From NCBI GenBank assembly GCA_035507915.1, contig DATJNS010000320.1, forward strand, positions 1 to 8,721: a stretch of DNA of 8,721 bases, given 5' to 3'. The DNA comes from JACQAI01 sp035507915 (GTDB taxonomy: Bacteria > Pseudomonadota > Alphaproteobacteria > Elsterales > Elsteraceae). Below, in pieces: positions 7,180-8,721 of this stretch (the stretch's first letter is position 1; each line of letters starts with the position of its first letter). The notes beneath the pieces were generated by a model. The model made no database searches, was not told the DNA's origin, and saw only the letters and a list, made by a program, of their open reading frames with translations. The position numbers and the translations under genes are program-made.

Positions 7180-7389
7180 GGCCGACCGTCCGGGCCCTGG
7201 GCGGCGACCGTCCGGTGCGTCTCCTGTCCTGGGCGACGGGGGCGCGGCAGCCCGTGCATCTTCTGTCTTTCAGTAACAAATTCAATGGGTTGGAGAGAAA
7301 CCTCTCACCCAAGTCTTCAGGCTATCCGGGTTAGCTTAGGGTTTAATTAAGGCGATCTTTCCGGGACTTGGACGGGATCGGTGGCGCCG
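7180..7389. other. 210-bp gap with AT-rich island upstream of the sensor kinase gene
   Basis: This is the largest non-coding gap in the window. Bases about 7261-7350 are strikingly AT-richer than everything around them and include TTAATTAA (7343-7350) and a stem-loop (7286-7311). As the only such stretch upstream of the kinase and receptor genes, it most likely holds their promoter and a leader of about 80 or more bases. I could not find a convincing -35/-10 pair on the minus strand. The bases next to the kinase start (7180-7260) return to high GC; they are open in the kinase frame but contain no ATG, GTG or TTG. Confidence 0.5.
7286..7311 (-). promoter_or_regulatory. Stem-loop in the kinase leader / after the ferritin-like gene
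   Basis: TGGGT and GAGAG (7286-7290, 7293-7297) pair with CTCTC and ACCCA (7302-7306, 7307-7311). The result is a 10-bp stem with a 2-base bulge at 7291-7292 and a 4-base loop. On the minus strand the bases after it (TTGAATTTGTTACTG) are T-rich but do not form a true T-run. It could be a weak terminator for the gene ending at 7390, a leader structure, or a dyad operator. Confidence 0.4.
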
Positions 7390-8199
7390 TCAGGCCGCCA
7401 GCCGGGCCTTTTCGTAGTCGAACGCCAGCGGCGCGCAGGCGCCGGCGCAGATCTCGCGCACGCGCGCGTCGGACAGCGGATGACCGAACTGGGCGTTGCG
7501 CATCGGAATGCGCAACCGGAGCTGGCCCAACGACAACTCGGTCAGCAGCCGCCAGTCCGCGGCGCTCAAGGTCTCGTCGTCGAGCCCGACGACGCCCTTG
7601 AGCATGTGGCCGAACTCGTCCTCGTAGACGCGCCGGCAGGCGCGGGCGATCAGCGCGTTGGCGCGGCCGTGCGGCCCGTCGGTGCGGCTCTCGAGCCGCA
7701 TGCCCTCCGAGAACAGCGTGCAATAGCCGCCTTCGGTGAAGCGGGTCGCGCGCATGCCGAGCTTCGGGTGGTCGCGCCGGTGCGCGAACCTCAGCTCGGT
7801 CAGCGCGAGGTCCTCGGGCCACGACGTCTTGACCGCGTGCGGATTCATCTTGGCCTCGCCGGGCAGCGCCAGCGCGTCGTAGGCGTCGGCGAACGCGCAG
7901 TAATGCGCGAACTCGGCCCACAGCCCCTCGGCGATGTCGAGCACCTCGTGGCGGTCGATCTCGGTGTCGATCTTGGGGAAGGCGGCGACCAGCTGCTCGG
8001 CGGGCTCGAGGAAGATGCCCTTCGACCCGCTGATGCCCGAGCCCCAGATCTCCTTCGAGCATTGGTAGGCCAGCCAGCGCCGATCGGTCTCGCGCGTGCG
8101 CGACGGCCAATCCCAGTAGGTCGTGAAGACCTCCGCCTCGCCCGCCCACAGCGGCGCGGCCGTATCGATGAGCTGCTTGAGCTGGGCGCTGACCGCCAT
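7390..8199 (-). CDS. Uncharacterised protein with ferritin-like diiron motif pattern (ExxH x2)
   Basis: I do not recognise this 269-residue protein by name. It is soluble-looking and helix-rich, with no signal peptide or membrane segment. Two ExxH motifs stand out: EFAH at 96-99 (in AEGLWAEFAHYCAFADAYD) and EFGH at 195-198 (in CRRVYEDEFGHMLKG). Each is preceded by a glutamate about 30 residues earlier, E65 (31 before E96) and E165 (30 before E195). This E...ExxH...E...ExxH layout is the carboxylate-bridged diiron pattern of ferritin-like four-helix bundles, so a diiron oxidase/oxygenase-like or related metalloprotein is a reasonable inference. The metal-site assignment for E65 and E165 is tentative. 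A C-terminal CAGAC (251-255) is also notable. The start has a strong GGGAGG 5 bases upstream. It lies 44 bp after a spermidine-synthase-like gene on the same strand, so the two may share a transcript. Confidence 0.85.
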   Translation of the reverse strand: MAVSAQLKQLIDTAAPLWAGEAEVFTTYWDWPSRTRETDRRWLAYQCSKEIWGSGISGSKGIFLEPAEQLVAAFPKIDTEIDRHEVLDIAEGLWAEFAHYCAFADAYDALALPGEAKMNPHAVKTSWPEDLALTELRFAHRRDHPKLGMRATRFTEGGYCTLFSEGMRLESRTDGPHGRANALIARACRRVYEDEFGHMLKGVVGLDDETLSAADWRLLTELSLGQLRLRIPMRNAQFGHPLSDARVREICAGACAPLAFDYEKARLAA

Positions 8200-8204
8200 C
8201 GTTT

Positions 8205-8210
8205 CCTCCC
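8205..8210 (-). promoter_or_regulatory. Ribosome binding site of the ferritin-like gene
   Basis: On the minus strand GGGAGG lies 5 bases before the ATG at 8199, a strong Shine-Dalgarno that fixes this start. Confidence 0.75.
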
Positions 8211-8212
8211 TC

Positions 8213-8232
8213 GGCGTTGCCCATTGAACGCC
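8213..8232 (-). repeat. Inverted repeat between the spermidine-synthase-like and ferritin-like genes
   Basis: GGCGTT (8213-8218) and AACGCC (8227-8232) form a 6-bp stem with an 8-base loop, placed just upstream of the ribosome binding site of the ferritin-like gene and 11 bases after the previous stop codon. No U-run follows, so it is at best a weak terminator or an mRNA structure. It may be chance. Confidence 0.3.
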
Positions 8233-8243
8233 CTGCCGATGTG

Positions 8244-8721
8244 TCAGTCCACCTCGTCCTCGGCGTCCTCGTAGCGGGTCAGCAGCCGGCAGCGTTTCAG
8301 CACGTCGCGGTCCTCGCGCGGCAGGCCGTGCGCCTGCGCGAAGCGCTTGAGCCGCGTCGACAGCTGGCTGCGGCGGACCCCGCGCAGGGTCGGCGCGTAC
8401 TGCACGACGTTGGGCTCGCGGATGTTCTCGCCGATGAAGAACGAGCGGTCGGCGACGTCGCCGAGGGTGGCGGCCTCGCCCTCGGCCTTGTTGGCGCCGG
8501 CGAAATCGGCCCAGTTGACCGCCAGGCAGCCGCCCGGCTTGAGGGCGCCGAGGCAGGCGCGCCAGAAGCGCCGACCGCCCGCGGTCGCGCCGCGCGAGTC
8601 GTAGAGATCGACCAGCACGACGTCGAACTGGCGGCGCGCCTCGGCGACCACGTGCTCGGCGTCGGCCATCACGACCGGACGCTTGACGTGGAAGAAGCGA
8701 CGCGCCAGGCGGCGCACGATC
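8244..8721 (-). CDS. Spermidine-synthase-like SAM-fold protein, C-terminal part (5' end outside window)
   Basis: The frame runs from the right edge of the window to TGA at 8244-8246, giving about 158 residues. The segment IVRRLARRFF followed by a VVMADAEHVV stretch resembles the spermidine-synthase pattern 'DP.vv.lar..F.....p......DA..fl'. FDVVLVDLYDSRG then matches the family's '[YF]D.i.vD.yDs' strand and acidic loop, and FWRACLGALKPGGCLAVNW matches the next helix, KPGG turn and strand. These are features of the Rossmann-type polyamine aminopropyltransferase / methyltransferase fold. The missing N-terminus would hold the glycine-rich SAM/dcSAM loop, so true spermidine synthase activity cannot be checked; many such genes encode only spermidine-synthase-like proteins of unknown role. 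The GTG at 8715-8717 lies inside this conserved core and is not the real start. The C-terminal tail is acidic (EDAEDEVD). Its neighbour downstream is the ExxH protein, 44 bp away. Confidence 0.75.
   Translation of the reverse strand, partial: IVRRLARRFFHVKRPVVMADAEHVVAEARRQFDVVLVDLYDSRGATAGGRRFWRACLGALKPGGCLAVNWADFAGANKAEGEAATLGDVADRSFFIGENIREPNVVQYAPTLRGVRRSQLSTRLKRFAQAHGLPREDRDVLKRCRLLTRYEDAEDEVD

Noticed and set aside
5942..7312. 456-codon minus-strand frame overlapping the kinase, considered as evidence for a frameshift or longer N-terminus
   Set aside because: It is in another frame, is Arg/Ala low-complexity, and the kinase frame is intact from membrane helix 1 to the ATPase domain, so no frameshift is needed.
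7330..7345. Repeat-like GGGTTAG / AGGGTTTA stretch
   Set aside because: Two imperfect short copies only; no array, and no sign of an att site, insertion-sequence end or CRISPR repeat.
5377..7350. Long open frame of 657 codons on the plus strand, opposite the histidine kinase
   Set aside because: Same GC-driven shadow effect; the kinase on the minus strand has every catalytic box, and this frame has no recognisable motif.
8244..8717. GTG at 8715-8717 as the true start of the spermidine-synthase-like gene
   Set aside because: The frame stays open to the window edge, and the GTG falls within the conserved fold core, so the gene continues beyond the window.

Overview
This is a very GC-rich bacterial window (roughly 70% G+C by eye) with tightly packed genes. 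It most likely comes from an alphaproteobacterium of a Rhodospirillales, Reyranella-like or Hyphomicrobiales-like lineage. That guess rests on the PleC/DivJ-type histidine kinase signature, the HAMP-containing chemotaxis receptor and the codon bias; no rRNA or housekeeping marker is present to fix the taxon. I see no mobile element, CRISPR array, tRNA or rRNA.

The left block (1-3211, plus strand) looks like a small-molecule catabolism or transport operon. It holds the 3' end of one short-chain dehydrogenase (SDR), a complete second SDR, a metabolite:H+ symporter (MHS) type MFS transporter and a cytoplasmic CE4 'polysaccharide deacetylase' family hydrolase. Gaps are 13, 52 and 10 bp. The 52-bp gap carries a perfect TATAAT box with a plausible -35, so the transporter/hydrolase pair may also be transcribed separately. 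The working model is import of an organic acid, amide or imide, metal-dependent C-N hydrolysis by the CE4 enzyme, and redox steps by the SDRs. The substrate cannot be read from the sequence.

The right block (3218-8721, minus strand) converges on the first, with only 6 bp between the two stop codons. In transcription order it reads: a spermidine-synthase-like methyltransferase-fold protein (5' end outside the window), an unrecognised protein with two ExxH motifs spaced like a diiron ferritin-like four-helix bundle, a dCache-type sensor histidine kinase with no adjacent response regulator, and a methyl-accepting chemotaxis protein with a long helical sensory region. A 210-bp gap containing an AT-rich island and a stem-loop separates the kinase from the ferritin-like gene. 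The kinase and receptor are 62 bp apart, and that gap folds into a hairpin covering the receptor's only Shine-Dalgarno-like bases.

Nothing here proves a new system. The best candidates for follow-up are the ExxH/ExxH protein, the SDR-MHS-CE4 catabolic cassette, and the kinase-receptor pair with its structured leaders.
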